Position numbers and translations under genes: made by a program | Part shown: piece by piece, positions 13,319-25,327 of the stretch | Numbering within the stretch: position 1 is the first letter of the stretch | Layout of the letters: every line of letters starts with the position of its first letter | The notes under the pieces: model-generated | Databases searched by the model: none | Told to the model about the DNA's origin: nothing | What the model saw: the letters and a program-made list of their open reading frames with translations, nothing else | Source of the DNA: Zeugodacus cucurbitae | Taxonomy: Eukaryota; Arthropoda; Insecta; Diptera; Tephritidae | Direction of reading: 5' to 3' | NCBI RefSeq assembly: GCF_028554725.1 | Contig: NC_071669.1 | Location: forward strand, 49,555,501 to 49,619,500 | Length of the DNA stretch: 64,000 nucleotides

Positions 13319-13402
13319 GATTTTTAATTAATTCACATTTTATACACATAAAGGGAAATCAACATTAATTAAATTAAACGTCGATTCAGTTAATTAAGCT
13401 AT
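13319..13402. promoter_or_regulatory. Cluster of TTAATTA-type homeodomain-like sites
   Basis: Three palindromic TAATTA cores fall within about 75 bp: TTAATTAATT (13324-13333), ATTAATTAAATTAA (13364-13377) and GTTAATTAAG (13389-13398). TAATTA is the known preferred core of Antp-class homeodomains. In DNA this AT-rich the cluster may be chance. Confidence 0.25.
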
Positions 13403-14259
13403 TAAGCATTTATTTTAGAGAAAGACAGCAAACACACATACACATCTGCTGGCATTTGATCTTCTCCATATCAGTTAATTGTGATAGGCGCTTTTCACAT
13501 TCGCTTTGGGTCAACTTTGCTGAGACATGGACGGATGCACATGTGGCACAGACACACACACATATGCATTCAAACGTAGATATGGTTGACTATTTCGTGC
13601 TAAGAAACCGTTTAGCGCTTCATATCGTTGTGAATGCTTGGAGCTTCGCTTATCACATTACATTCAAGCGCATATGAACGTTTGAACGCTCGCATCCGCC
13701 AGATGGGAGTATTAAAATGAATGAATTATACGATTTGGGCCATTGTGTTGGGGGAATTTTCGTTGTCAAATTTTGTTTGTCTCAAGTGAAATTATCACTT
13801 AATTATTATTATCAGCGCGCGCAGTTAAGGTTATCATACATGTATTTGGTGGTGATTAAAAAATACAATTTTACATTTAAGCCACCACAAATGGTCTAAT
13901 TACTAAGAATATTTGAATGTGTGTGTGCTTAAGTTAATCTCAGATAAAGATGAGCGTTTTTTTGTTATTTTACTCTAATTATAATAATCTCAATTAATCT
14001 TTATTTCCATTTAAATTTTGAAATTATCTAATTTTTGTAGAAAATTTTGTTTTTGAGTTCATAATATACCTTAATTTTAATTTCAGAATTAAATTATTAA
14101 AAATTATTTATTTATTTTTATTTTTAGTTATAATACAATTTATTTATTTTCAATTTTAATTTTCTTAATTATGCTTTTAATTGAATTATAATTATATAAA
14201 ATTAAATCAATTATCGAATTATCATAAATAAGTAAAACATATAAAATATATTGAAACTA
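13403..14259. other. Non-coding DNA passing into an extremely AT-rich tract
   Basis: No gene is recognised. From about 13970 to 14259 the sequence is almost all A and T, with many ATTA/TTAA strings, and it stops abruptly at the GC-rich block that begins near 14260. Confidence 0.7.
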
Positions 14260-14745
14260 TTAGGGTATTCACAAAGTGTCATATTCTATTGCAAGTGGGT
14301 AGGGGCACGTGGGTAGGGGCACTTGCTGCCGAATTTTTTCGGTTTTTTGCGGCATATGCCTAGTACTGCAGTAACCGATTACTTTTTGGAACCGGTTTTT
14401 TTGGGACACACTCGTGGCAGTGTGGGCGGTCGGTGGGTGAGGCTTTGGGGGCGTTTTGGGGCAAAACTTCGACGAGTGGGTCGTCGGTTTTCTGTGAAGA
14501 ACCGGTTTTTTGGGTCGGTCAGTGGTCGATTTTGCTCGTGCCCTTCTGCCCGAACACTTCTCAACCGATTTATACCGCACATTTTATATATCTGGAAAAT
14601 ACAGATATATATATGGTTTTGGCCTCAGCAAAAATCGCTATGATTAAGTGTAGAAATATGACAAAATATGACATACAACAGTTAAGGGTGCTCACAAGTG
14701 TCGTATTTTTTGAGAATATTAAAATATGACATAAGACATACAACA
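14260..14745. repeat. GC-rich repeat block, possible diverged MITE
   Basis: This G/T-rich island (core 14280-14560) sits in AT-rich DNA. It holds a perfect 14-bp tandem pair GTGGGTAGGGGCAC (14295-14308, 14309-14322) and two copies of GAACCGGTTTTTT(T)GGG 110 bp apart (from 14389 and 14499). A pair of related direct repeats of about 27 bp, TTAGGGTATTCACAAAGTGT... (14260) and TTAAGGGTGCTCACAAGTGT... (14682), brackets it. The second of these is followed by an imperfect inverted partner (AAAATATGACAT near 14720). Both strands are open for about 100 codons across the core, but the peptides are low-complexity Pro/Thr/Arg or Gly/Arg/Phe and match nothing I know. The edges suggest an inserted element; no clean target duplication was found. 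Confidence 0.45.
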
Positions 14746-17261
14746 AAGCCTGTGAATTGCCTATATATTTAAATTATGGATGTTTAAAAATTATTGCTCA
14801 TGGCACTACATGATGTAATCGCTAAAATTGTTGTCTTTAATTTCTGTCAAAAATCGACACTAATTGACACTAAACTAATCTGTTAGGCCTCTAGCCATTG
14901 ATTTTCTAGGAATTCGTGATGATTATGCAGAAATGCTCTAATTATGTCTTCGAGCTTTGATTTATGAATTTAAATATAATTTTGTTAGAAATATACATAT
15001 ATTAAATACATTAATTTCAAAATAAATAGTAGATAATCTCAGATTTAACTGCTAAAACTTTCAACAAAAATATTAAACTATGTTGCAAGATGTAATTAGA
15101 AAGGTACACGTTGTATATACACTCATACATACATACATACGAAAAACAAATATGTATTTGCATAAGTTCGTCCATAACTTTTCCGCACACTTCAAAGCAT
15201 AGCATCGCTACTCCTCAGTCATTTATCACTCTCGGCTCACTAAGTACGCATATTCATTGGCTATTCAATGAGAACAACAACTACAACACTTCACTCACTT
15301 CACACCGCGAGTAACCGTTGTTGCAGTCGATTACCTATAATTATCTAGGAGATAAAATCGATGTTGCCAGAGTAGTGTATAATTAAAATATTCAACACTA
15401 AAGATGGGAATACATACAAGCATAATTGAATACATACATACATGCATACAACACTTGATTAACTTTTCAACAATTTACAAATTACTTACATTGTTGTTGG
15501 CAACACAGCAAATGAATGCCAATTAGGAGTAGTAGTAATAGCAGTTCTTGTTGTTTGGTCTACAAGTCTACCGCCAGCTGACCGATCGGACTGAGATAAG
15601 TGCAAAAGACTGATCGCTGATTGATCGACTCGACTATGAAAGCAGCTTTTCGACCGAAAGTGAATGGTGTGTAAATTAAAACAACAACAATAAGAAAACC
15701 TAAGTTATGAATATTGCGATTTTTAAATAATTGCAAAGCGACTTTCGCCAGAGGCAGGAAGGCAAGCAGACTGTCGGCGTTGGTTGAAATTCATGGTGAA
15801 AACGAGTCATTATTGTTGTTAAATTCAAATTTGTTACTTAGCGATTAAAGAGCTAATTTGCGACAATAAATACAAAAACAGCAATAATAATGTTTTGTGG
15901 ATTGAGACAACAACAACAAGGGCGCTACTCCATTCGGCGTCTTTTAAAGCCATGTTCAGAGCCGCTATAATAATAGCAGTGATTACAACAACATAATAAA
16001 TATAATACTATTATTCATAACACGAAACACATTTCCTTAATTGTCTTAATAGTTGTTTAATAAATGACCGCTACATGTATTGGGGCAACATTGTTTTTTG
16101 GAGAGACCAAATCCAAGTGCGCCCAGGTGGGGAAATACCACACTTTTAATACATATACGGTCAGCAATATGCACTATATACATATGTAGCTTTGTGTTGC
16201 ACATGTGTACGCCCATATATGTATATACTTCGGTTTTTGTTGCTTCAAAATAAATTTGCATTTACAACGCAATGTTTTGGTTGATTTTTTCTTTTTTTCG
16301 TTGTCTGCATTGTCTGTCAGCTCGTTAATTGTCTAATTGTAGTCGCTTGTCATTGTCATTGTCACTAGTCTACACACCTTCTTGCACTTCAAAAGTAGTT
16401 ATTACATTGTTTTTGTCGAATATAAATAAAAGGAAAAATTAATAATTAATCATTTATGGCAGCATTTAGTTGTTATCGCTGAAATCCGTATGTAAATATC
16501 AGACTTTATTAAAATGGAGGTGTGATTGGGGGCTGTGACTTTTAGGTGCACTCTGTCGAAGTGGGTTTTGGTTTTAAGATATTTGTTGAAAAGAGTGAAA
16601 GTGTGCAGGGCTATGACAGTCGTTGTGATAAATGACAGTTTGAAAGATACAGGAAAGTCACCTCCATGATGGTGAACATGGATTTATGTATGAATAAATG
16701 AGGAGTTCATGAAAAGGTCAATAATTGTTCGAAATCTAGCCACATTTAGAAATCACAATGAGGTCTATCGGGTAAACGAACATACAGAAAGAAAAATGTA
16801 GTTTATTATAACTAGTGGAATAAATAATATCTGGAATATCGGGTTTTAGAATTCCTGGAACTTTCTTCATCCAATATAACTTCGAGTGCAGTTTTATGAT
16901 TTTTTTACAACGACAAGAATGTCATCGGAGTTTTACATGCACCACAATTTTTTTCGGTAAAATATTCGACAAAAAATCGTATAATAGTTTCAATTAGTCC
17001 TGGTGATTGCTTTCTGTCGTGAGACATTATCACGTACAACAGAGTAGTCACAATGTTAGTTCGTTATTAAAGCTTGTATCCAATATTCCATTATTCGACT
17101 ATAATGGCCAATGCTTTAAAGAAATATTTAATAAGTTAAACTAACTAAATACATACATGATACTTGCATTTAAGTAGACACGGGTTGTCTTTTCGAATGT
17201 TCATATTATATCCCGAAATTAAATATTTTGGAACTCACTATGTATAGGATTTGTCGCTGAA
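14746..17261. other. Non-coding DNA, microsatellites only
   Basis: No gene is recognised. There is a CATA run at 15124-15140, CAACAACAAC runs near 15680 and 15905, and several GATCG-like words near 15580-15640. Short frames have no recognisable domain. Confidence 0.65.
15124..15140. repeat. (CATA)n microsatellite
   Basis: About four uninterrupted CATA units. Confidence 0.9.
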
Positions 17262-17298
17262 TCTTACCTGAAATAAAAGAAAAAGGGAAGTTATTAGG
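17262..17298 (-). other. Candidate recursive splice (ratchet) site 1
   Basis: Read on the minus strand, a perfect branch-point word CTAAT (17297-17293) is followed by the pyrimidine tract CTTCCCTTTTTCTTTTATTT, then CAG|GTAAGA with the junction between 17268 and 17267. An intact acceptor joined directly to an intact donor, with no exon between, is the defining layout of ratchet points known from long Drosophila introns. The branch A is 26 nt from the AG, a normal distance. It would regenerate a donor during stepwise removal of a long minus-strand intron. Sites 2 and 3 share its strand and layout. Confidence 0.7.
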
Positions 17299-18572
17299 TT
17301 ATTATAATGTAAACACTCGCAAAAAGGATAGCATACACATATGTAAATGTATGTAACTCATACAAATTATATTATAATTTTGATAATATTAAAATTACTA
17401 TTATTACATTTAAAATGCTTAAATAAATAAATATTCATGTTGAAATATTGCAATTCTCGACAATGTTAATACGTAATTAGCTCATTGGCAGATGGAATCG
17501 CCTTTTGCATTGACTTCAAATAAATATATAGCCAATATAATTGCAATAACGAATTTGCAGCGAAATGCAATTATTGCAAACACAAAACCCCTTCCATACA
17601 TACACAATTCATGGTTTGTTGAGCATTACATACACTTAGATTTAATTATCCTAATGGAAATATAAAATTGCAACAAGATTATTTGCTGCGGCAGCAAAAG
17701 GCTTGTAAGGATATATATCTCTTATTGAAAATACAAGAGCAAAATGATAGCGAAGCTGATTAACAATGAATTACATTAAATAAATGAGAAAGTAATGAGA
17801 ATGAATGGCCAAAGGGCTGCAGAATTCCAATTTAAACCGACAAAGATCGAGAGTATGGCAACTAATACAGAAGATAACAAACACAATAATATACGTACAA
17901 ACAAGTGGATGAAATGAGTATAACTTGAAAAGTGCAATTCAACTCAGACACATAGTGACTTGTTCGTAACTTTGACTGCAATTCGCCGTTTATCGGTGGG
18001 TGGCTTTTCAATTCGCCGCGTGGACAGCACGCCAGCTGAGCAGGGCGGTGACCACGACCATCTAATGTTCGTTCGCCTGAAGGGCAACTATGAAATATTG
18101 GCAATGCAACTTGCTTCTCCAATTGCTGTACATAAATATACGACATTGCTGTTGTTTGCTGCACTTCAACGTTGTTGTCATTTAATGGCGCAGACTTTAC
18201 GACGACCAAACGACTAGTGTAGGTGAGCAAATATGCACACACACCTATACCAACTTCTGTATTTTATATAAAGTACATGACCGGTAGAAAAATTCAAGCT
18301 ACTTCGAGCAAATGTAACACAAATTTTGATTTAAATTTTAACATGTTGTTTGATACTTCAGATTTCTACACCAATGTGATCCTTATTGTTGCCTTTATTT
18401 CCAATAGACTACTTCTTGTTTATGAGTTTGCTGTTGTTTATTACAATTTTCCTAACGGGCACATTTATACGTATGCATATAAAATGTACTAGTAAATGAC
18501 ATGTCTGCAAGTGACGTGTATGTAATTATGACGATTTAGACAGCAGCAATTGCAATAGCGCTCGCGACCACG

Positions 18573-18589
18573 ACAACAACAACAACAAC
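18573..18589. repeat. (CAA)n microsatellite
   Basis: Five uninterrupted CAA/ACA units. Confidence 0.9.
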
Positions 18590-20760
18590 GGCAACGATGA
18601 CAAATAAATTGGCGTCCATTGTCTATGGTATTAGTGCAGCGTACGGCGGCGACAAAGGTGGTGACGGCCTTCTGGCAAGGCTAACAAGTTTTTCCTCAAC
18701 TCATTCATACACAGTATGAATATAAACACAAACAATGTTTTCATAAAATATTTTATTTTTTTTTTGTTAGAATGCACCCAACAGTGACAGCACAATTATC
18801 TTTGCACTTAATGAATTCGTTAAATCAAGCAGTAGAAAAAGAAGAAGAACACCTTGCGCTGCGTGTCAGTGAGTTCTAAGCCTATTTGATGGATTGGTTA
18901 TAAAAAACATGGATTTATATTTATATGCTCGTCTGTTTATGTTCATATGTGTGATTTGATGAAAATTTCATGTAATAATGGTAGATACGTAAGTATGTTT
19001 GAAAGTGGAATGATTGCCAGCAATGCATCGTGTGTTCTGAAGTGTAATTGTGTGAATGGGTTAATGCTTGAATGAGAATTAGATGACTAATATGAAATGT
19101 GTTTAATAGAAATTGCCATGAGTGGTTTCTTGGTTAATAAATATCTAGATTTTGCTCAACTTACTTGACCACACCCATTTCTCAACAGCAAAATTTGTAT
19201 TTTCTTATTTTTAATTTGCTATTTATTGTTATATTTCAGTTTCAGTATACAATTGTTGCAAGCTGTCATTATGCAACTTCAAGCTTACCCACATATTCAT
19301 ATATGTATTGTAGTTTGTTGTAGACCTCTCAATTGCCAACTGTAATTGAATAATGCCAAACAAACTATTTATTTGATTTCTTAAGATGCTTGAGCTCAAC
19401 TCAACAAGCGCGCTCGAGTGGTTGATCGGCGAGTATATAGCGAAGATCTTCACATGCACTCGCTACTACAAAAAGCTCGCAAAAACCCAAATGTTTATTA
19501 CGGTGGCAATTGAGAGTGGCTTCTAAAAGCATTGAATGCAATCAACAGACGACAATCAGACTCATTCGTGTACGAAATACAATACAAATAACATTCAGTA
19601 TGTATGTGTGAGCTCAGACTATTATTCAATTTACAATTTATAACCATTGATTTACAAGATTTTCGACTCAGGAAAAAAGAAATAAAATATGCAAAACATA
19701 CAAACTGTGAAGTATGCTGAAGTTCTCAAGCGCTCATGTTCGCTTTTATGTTTCCATACAAGTACGGTATTACATGCATGATTATGTGTTTGTGTGTGTC
19801 TGCGTTCTAAAATTTTATTATTTTAATGTTCACAAATGACGGACGGCGGCGTTGTCACTAGAAATTTGGGTCTCGGGCTTTTTTCTACTCCGAAATGCAA
19901 ATGTGGCGCTGACAAATATGCTCGCGTGCATTTGCAACAATGTGTTTTTTGTGTTGTTGTACTTTGTTTAGCGCACCAAATTTGTCTGTGAAATTAAGCG
20001 TCTGGAGTGCGAGTTGTAATGAATAGTGTGGTAAGTTCAAAAAGACGCCAGCATGAGTAAGTAATTGCCACATTTTGTACTTGTCAAATTAGTGTTGCAT
20101 TTTGTGCAATACAGTTAGCCAAGCGGGTAGTCATAAATACAAAGCCATAAATATATATGTATTTATTTGTATATAAGAGTGTGTGACTTGTAATAATATT
20201 TGCACATACAAAAGTGAAAAAAAATAGTTTTGGCTTTGAAGAAACGTGAGTTACTTTTCATGTTCGCCTACTTTTATTACACAGTGTATGTGTGTTAATA
20301 AGTACATATTAATTTAGAAATACGAGCATTAAGCGAAATTTATTTCAGTGCACATGCATTTTGAAAAGGCGCAACGCGGCTTTGTCAAGTTTTGGACAAA
20401 ATGCTGCAGGCGCTAAATTGTAAGTCACACTGAGCATTTGAAGCAAATCCACGACCATTATGTGCTAATATATAGCGTGTGTACATACTCTTTGGCAGCA
20501 AGTGCAATGAGTCGCCGTCTATATAAACAAGCAGCCTAAATGGCCGGCGCATAAATCCTCGAATTGGCAATGCAGCTTAACGGCGTTGCAGTATGGCAAG
20601 TGGCATGAAGGGTGAGGAGGTGTTTGCCACAACATCATGTGTTATGGCCTTAAGCGGTGAGTAGCGAGCGACGGTCAGTGCAAATGCTAAGTGCATAATA
20701 AGTAAACATATATGGGTGTTGTTGTTGTTGCGCCGTCATGCCAAAAGCACATTTCGTTTG

Positions 20761-20783
20761 TATTTCTATTTCTATTTCTATTT
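20761..20783. repeat. (TATTTC)n hexanucleotide repeat
   Basis: About 3.8 units of TATTTC; a GTT run lies just upstream near 20717-20730. Confidence 0.85.
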
Positions 20784-22044
20784 GATTTTCATTTTCAATT
20801 TTCCTGTTTATCTCCGCTGCACTTTTTTCCGTTTATTTCTGCCTCAATGTGTGTCACTGATGTGTCCAATAAATTGTCACGCATTGTCAGCGTTTTGTGT
20901 GCCAATACGCCGGCAAAGTAAACAACAACAGATACCAACAAACTATTAGCAGACATACACAATCGCACACATGCATGGATTTATTGTATGGAAAAGTCAC
21001 TTTATTTGCTGGCAACACACAATTTCGATTATACGCCACACTGCAAAGGGGAGTGTAGGTCACGCTTGTCGCATGGTATTGCCGCATATGGACATACATC
21101 CATACAAACATAGTTACTGTTAAACTGCGGTCACGCTTAATATTTATGTTAAAATAAATCTGCAATGGATTTGTTGCAACAATTTGTTGTGAATTTACGG
21201 TTTAATGTTGAATTTGTTGTAGCAACATTAAAATTTATTGTAAGTTGCAGTTGAAGGTTGCCAGTCCTTATAAGCTTATTGCAAGCACGCTGTTAATAAG
21301 AGTTCAAACAAGCAGTTGATACAAAAAAATGGTGGTACATTCATTTTCCTCATTAATAATAAATTTCAGCCAATATTAGAATGTGTTTATGAGTTGTTGG
21401 TAAAGGCCCGGTAGGGAAATTTAAGCTAAATATTTCATAGAATACAAAGTGGGATTATGTTAAATACTCAAACGATATTGATTTTGTTTGTTATTGTAGA
21501 TGTGGTGATTAATGAAGAATTTGAGAAAAAACTGAAAGCGTAACTTTAACTCTATACAATATTTCTACTAAAACTGTTTTCGATTAGACAACCTAAAAAA
21601 AAAATACAAGTAAAAGTATAAAATAAAAATAGCTGGTCAGTAAGGGAACTGAAATGAAGAGGTATTCAGTATCTTCATAGATACAATTTTTTTAAAGAGA
21701 GTAGCGCTTAAATATAGTAGCTGTTAAGGGACAACATTAGTTTATCATGCAAATAATCTACAATGCCTTATATTTACTACATAGTAGCAAGGCAACAGAA
21801 ATAATAATAATTCTAATACATTTAATGTCGGCAATAAATTATATGATATTCCAAAAAATGTCAATATTCCTCTTATGTATATAATATGCATATTTATACA
21901 TGAGAATATGAAAATAAATTTCCGAAGGCTGAAATGTTTATTTTTACATCCACGTGATTCGGAAATTTAGTGGCAAGATGTGCTAAAAATATTTTTAAAA
22001 ATTTCTTATAATTCTCGTATATTATTTATTGAGATTAACAACAT

Positions 22045-22060
22045 GCATACATACATACAT
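22045..22060. repeat. (CATA)n microsatellite
   Basis: Four uninterrupted CATA/ACAT units. Confidence 0.9.
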
Positions 22061-24811
22061 CTATATGTAATAGTTGATGTACTTTCTGAATAGCCACAAA
22101 ATGCTGTAATATATGAGAGAAAGAGTGAATATTAAGAGTGAAGGTTGAGTCAATTACTCAGTGAACCTTGAAATACCATTTTAAAAAGCTATTTTCTGGG
22201 GAATTAAATTACTGAGAATGTGTATGTATGTACATATATATGGGTATATATAGTGCTGTAATGGAAATACGGGAAATGTGTTGCTTTTACCTTACTCCCG
22301 GAAAAGAACTCAAGAAATAACTGCTAAATTACCAAATTTCGTCTTTATTACTATAATGAGTTCCACTGCATATAAACTAAAAAAATGAAAATTTCAAAAC
22401 AATATTTTTAGTCTTCTTAGTCTGGTCATTAGACTCTAGTGCAACGAACTCGAAAACATAAGAAAAATTAAGCAATTTATAATGCCTACCAGAGCATAGG
22501 CGGCACGATAGGCACGTTCGTTCTTAAAAAATGCACTCAAGTAAAACTTTTTGGCAAAGCAATGCCCACCAGAGACCAGCCATTGAGCGAATTTTAAAAT
22601 ATACTAATGCCAATTTTTGAAAAAAAAGAAAAGAAAAAAAATTTTCTACACGCATTTTATCGGAATATGTCGAATGTAAACCACTATATTGGCTAATCCT
22701 TTGAGAGTTCAATTTATTGGCAAGAATTCCTATTGATTTTAGTTGACTCAGCTGTCACACATTCGGGTGCATTTATGATATACATATATAGGCACATGCA
22801 TATACATATATGTATACTAGGATATTCATAAAAATACATATATTTTTAAATATTCTCATTGATGTGTTGCATGGTGTATTTATATTTATAGTTGCTGTAT
22901 CATACGTTATTCACAATTCGGTCAAACGGTCTTTGACTCTGTAGCAATACATTTGCACATATGCAAGTACCGAATATACTTATAAACTGATGAGTCGCTA
23001 TATTTGCTGTGATGTTTGTTGTTGCATATGAGGCATTTCATCGGCAGCAGACTCATGTGCGAATATCATTATATATGTATGGAAGAAAAGCCCAAGCACT
23101 AAGACATTTTTGGTTCCTGATGCTTAGTTTCCACTTAAGCCAACTAGCTTCCTTTCGGCCCATCACTGGTTACTAATTTGGTGCTCAATCATCTTGGTCA
23201 ATGCTTGCTTTGTCGCCTACACTGTTCTTTATGAAACATTTTTCTATGTGATGTTAGCATAATTTTTCCGCGTTTATTTTCCACTTCTTTGTTTATGTTT
23301 AAACTATTTTTGCCAGAAAACACACATCTACAAGTAGATATATATAGATATTTTTCATAAACCACCATAGGCTCTAGCGAATGTTTTAATTTGGAAACTC
23401 ATGCGGCCGAAAATAGCATCGCAAACGTTGCCAAATAAGTTTGTTTGTTGTTTTTGTTAGTTTCAATTTTTATGTAAGTAAATAGGCACGAGTAGATATG
23501 AAATAGTGGATTTGTGTTTTAAATTAACGCAAAATATATATTTTCTGTTCATTAGTTCATTGGCTGTTTGTAGTTGCTTGGGAGGGTGTGAATGTGTGTA
23601 AATGCGGGGGCTCATATTTTTATCGCCTTAAATTTGAATTTTTTTGTGCTTTTGTATTTTTCAGTAGGCATAAAAATAGTTGGCGCATCGTGTTGACTTT
23701 ATGTTTTTGTGGTGTGGCGCCGTTTTGTCGGCTTTATGCCAATAAATCGCAGAGAAAATAGTGAAATGAAAGTTTTTCAGAAAAAATAAAAAAATAACGA
23801 ATGTTAAAGCTTTTATATAACAGTATTTGAAATAACGATTATGAAAAAATAATTATTTTATTTGAAAAAATATTTGAATTGACTTGCATTCAATAGTTTG
23901 CATAAATGCTTGAGAATAAAATATGTTTGTAGTAATAACAATTATTACATAACTTTATTTCATTATATGATCAATGCCGTTATGATAAAATGATTTTTTT
24001 TCCTATATGTTTTTTTATGAAAAATTTATCTATGTATTTATTGTTTGACACATGCAATTGTGCAATGTTTCGTTTAATTAGATCTATGCACACATATGCG
24101 AATAAATAGAGGTACATGCAGTTTTTGGTGCTTTCATATAGAATGCTTTCGTTTTTCAAATAAATATCATATTTTTAAAATAATCAGCTAGATTTTGCGA
24201 TATTTTCTTTTTTCAATCTTGGAGCCCACATACCAGTGCCAGTCAACAGGCAATATTGATAAATATGAAAAAATAGTGATGCTGAATGAAGTTAGACATG
24301 ATTTCTAAAGGTCTCCAATCAAAGCATATTTCAGAATGGGTTTATAAACCCCCAAAAACTGATTAGGTTTGAAGATTTTATCGAACGATATGGTTTTAGG
24401 AGTACAGAAATGCGTTCTATAAAGTTTTTGGAACATTTCCTATCTCATAAATTATTTGATTGAAAAAATAATATTATATCATTGTAAAAACGAGACGATT
24501 CATAATTGTAATATCATATGAAAATATTTAACAAAACTGTTTACAATAATATCAAATCGCTTTCGAATTTACACCATGCACCGCAAACAAGAAACAAAAT
24601 GGATTAAAGCGCCAAAAATTTATCCTGATTAATGAACTTATCATGTAATTTTACCAAATGAGTTTATTTCTTCCTTCAAACTCTACTATACGCATTTTCC
24701 TCTTCGCTCATTCGTTTCTTCGTTGTCTTCATCGTCGTCTTGATTAAATAGCAATAAACGTCGAATGAGGACGAAAATTGTTAGCGTTCGAGTAATCAAC
24801 CCGCATAGCAG

Positions 24812-24857
24812 TGACGTCATTGACTTATAAAGGGATAATGCAGAGACTTCATTAGAG
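24812..24857 (+). promoter_or_regulatory. Candidate core promoter: CRE plus TATA box
   Basis: A perfect 8-bp cAMP-response palindrome TGACGTCA (24812-24819) lies 6 bp upstream of TATAAA (24826-24831). An initiator-like TTCATTAG is centred near 24851, about 25 bp downstream of the TATA box. CRE plus TATA is a known layout for regulated metazoan promoters bound by CREB/ATF. The 470 bp that follow look like a transcribed leader. It could drive a nested gene or an alternative transcript on the plus strand, opposite to the inferred host intron. Confidence 0.4.
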
Positions 24858-25327
24858 AGTGTACGACAACAACAGTTAAGTAGTAAAGAGCACAAAAAAG
24901 TCAAACGTCAAAGCGGCAAGGCAAAGTGCGCAGTTCAAAGCAGCGGCATTAAGTCAAGGAAGTATTCAAGTGACAGCTAAAGGATAGACTTATATACTTA
25001 TATACTGTTAAGTGAATCGAAAAGGCAACCCAGCATTTTGTTAACCAACCAAAGTAAAGAAAGTTTCCTCTACGAAAAGTGTTCTGAAAGCAAACGCTGA
25101 GGATATTGCCGGGAGCCGTAGACTTCTGGCATTAGAAATACGAGGACAAAAGCGAAATGGCAAGGAAATATGACAGCAAACAGAAAAAGTGGCGTGTGGC
25201 GCATAAGATGGAAACTAATGCCAAAATTTCAGAAAATAACGAAATTTCATTGAAAAAGGATTATTAGAGCTTACAAAAGTAACAACAATTAAGTAACCTA
25301 TTTTTACCAGCGAAAAGTACAACAAAG
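24851..25327 (+). other. Candidate 5' leader exon with a short upstream frame
   Basis: This A/G-rich, CAA-containing sequence follows the CRE-TATA promoter and ends at a possible donor AAAG|GTATTT (junction 25327/25328). A 36-codon frame lies at 25157-25267 with a fair start context (CGAAATGG). It encodes a lysine-rich peptide starting MARKYDSKQKKW that I do not recognise. The donor is only moderate and no partner exon was found, so this is an inference. Confidence 0.25.

Larger units (their letters stand above)
17299..24811. other. Non-coding DNA, simple repeats, no gene recognised
   Basis: Contains CAA, CATA and TATTTC microsatellites and AT-rich filler. A plus-strand open stretch of 85 codons at about 17960-18217 has no recognisable domain and only a non-ATG start. 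TATATAAAC near 20520 has no initiator at the right distance. Other short frames follow simple repeats. Confidence 0.6.

Noticed and set aside
20516..20560. TATATAAAC as a plus-strand promoter
   Set aside because: No initiator at 25-35 bp, no leader-like sequence and no frame downstream.
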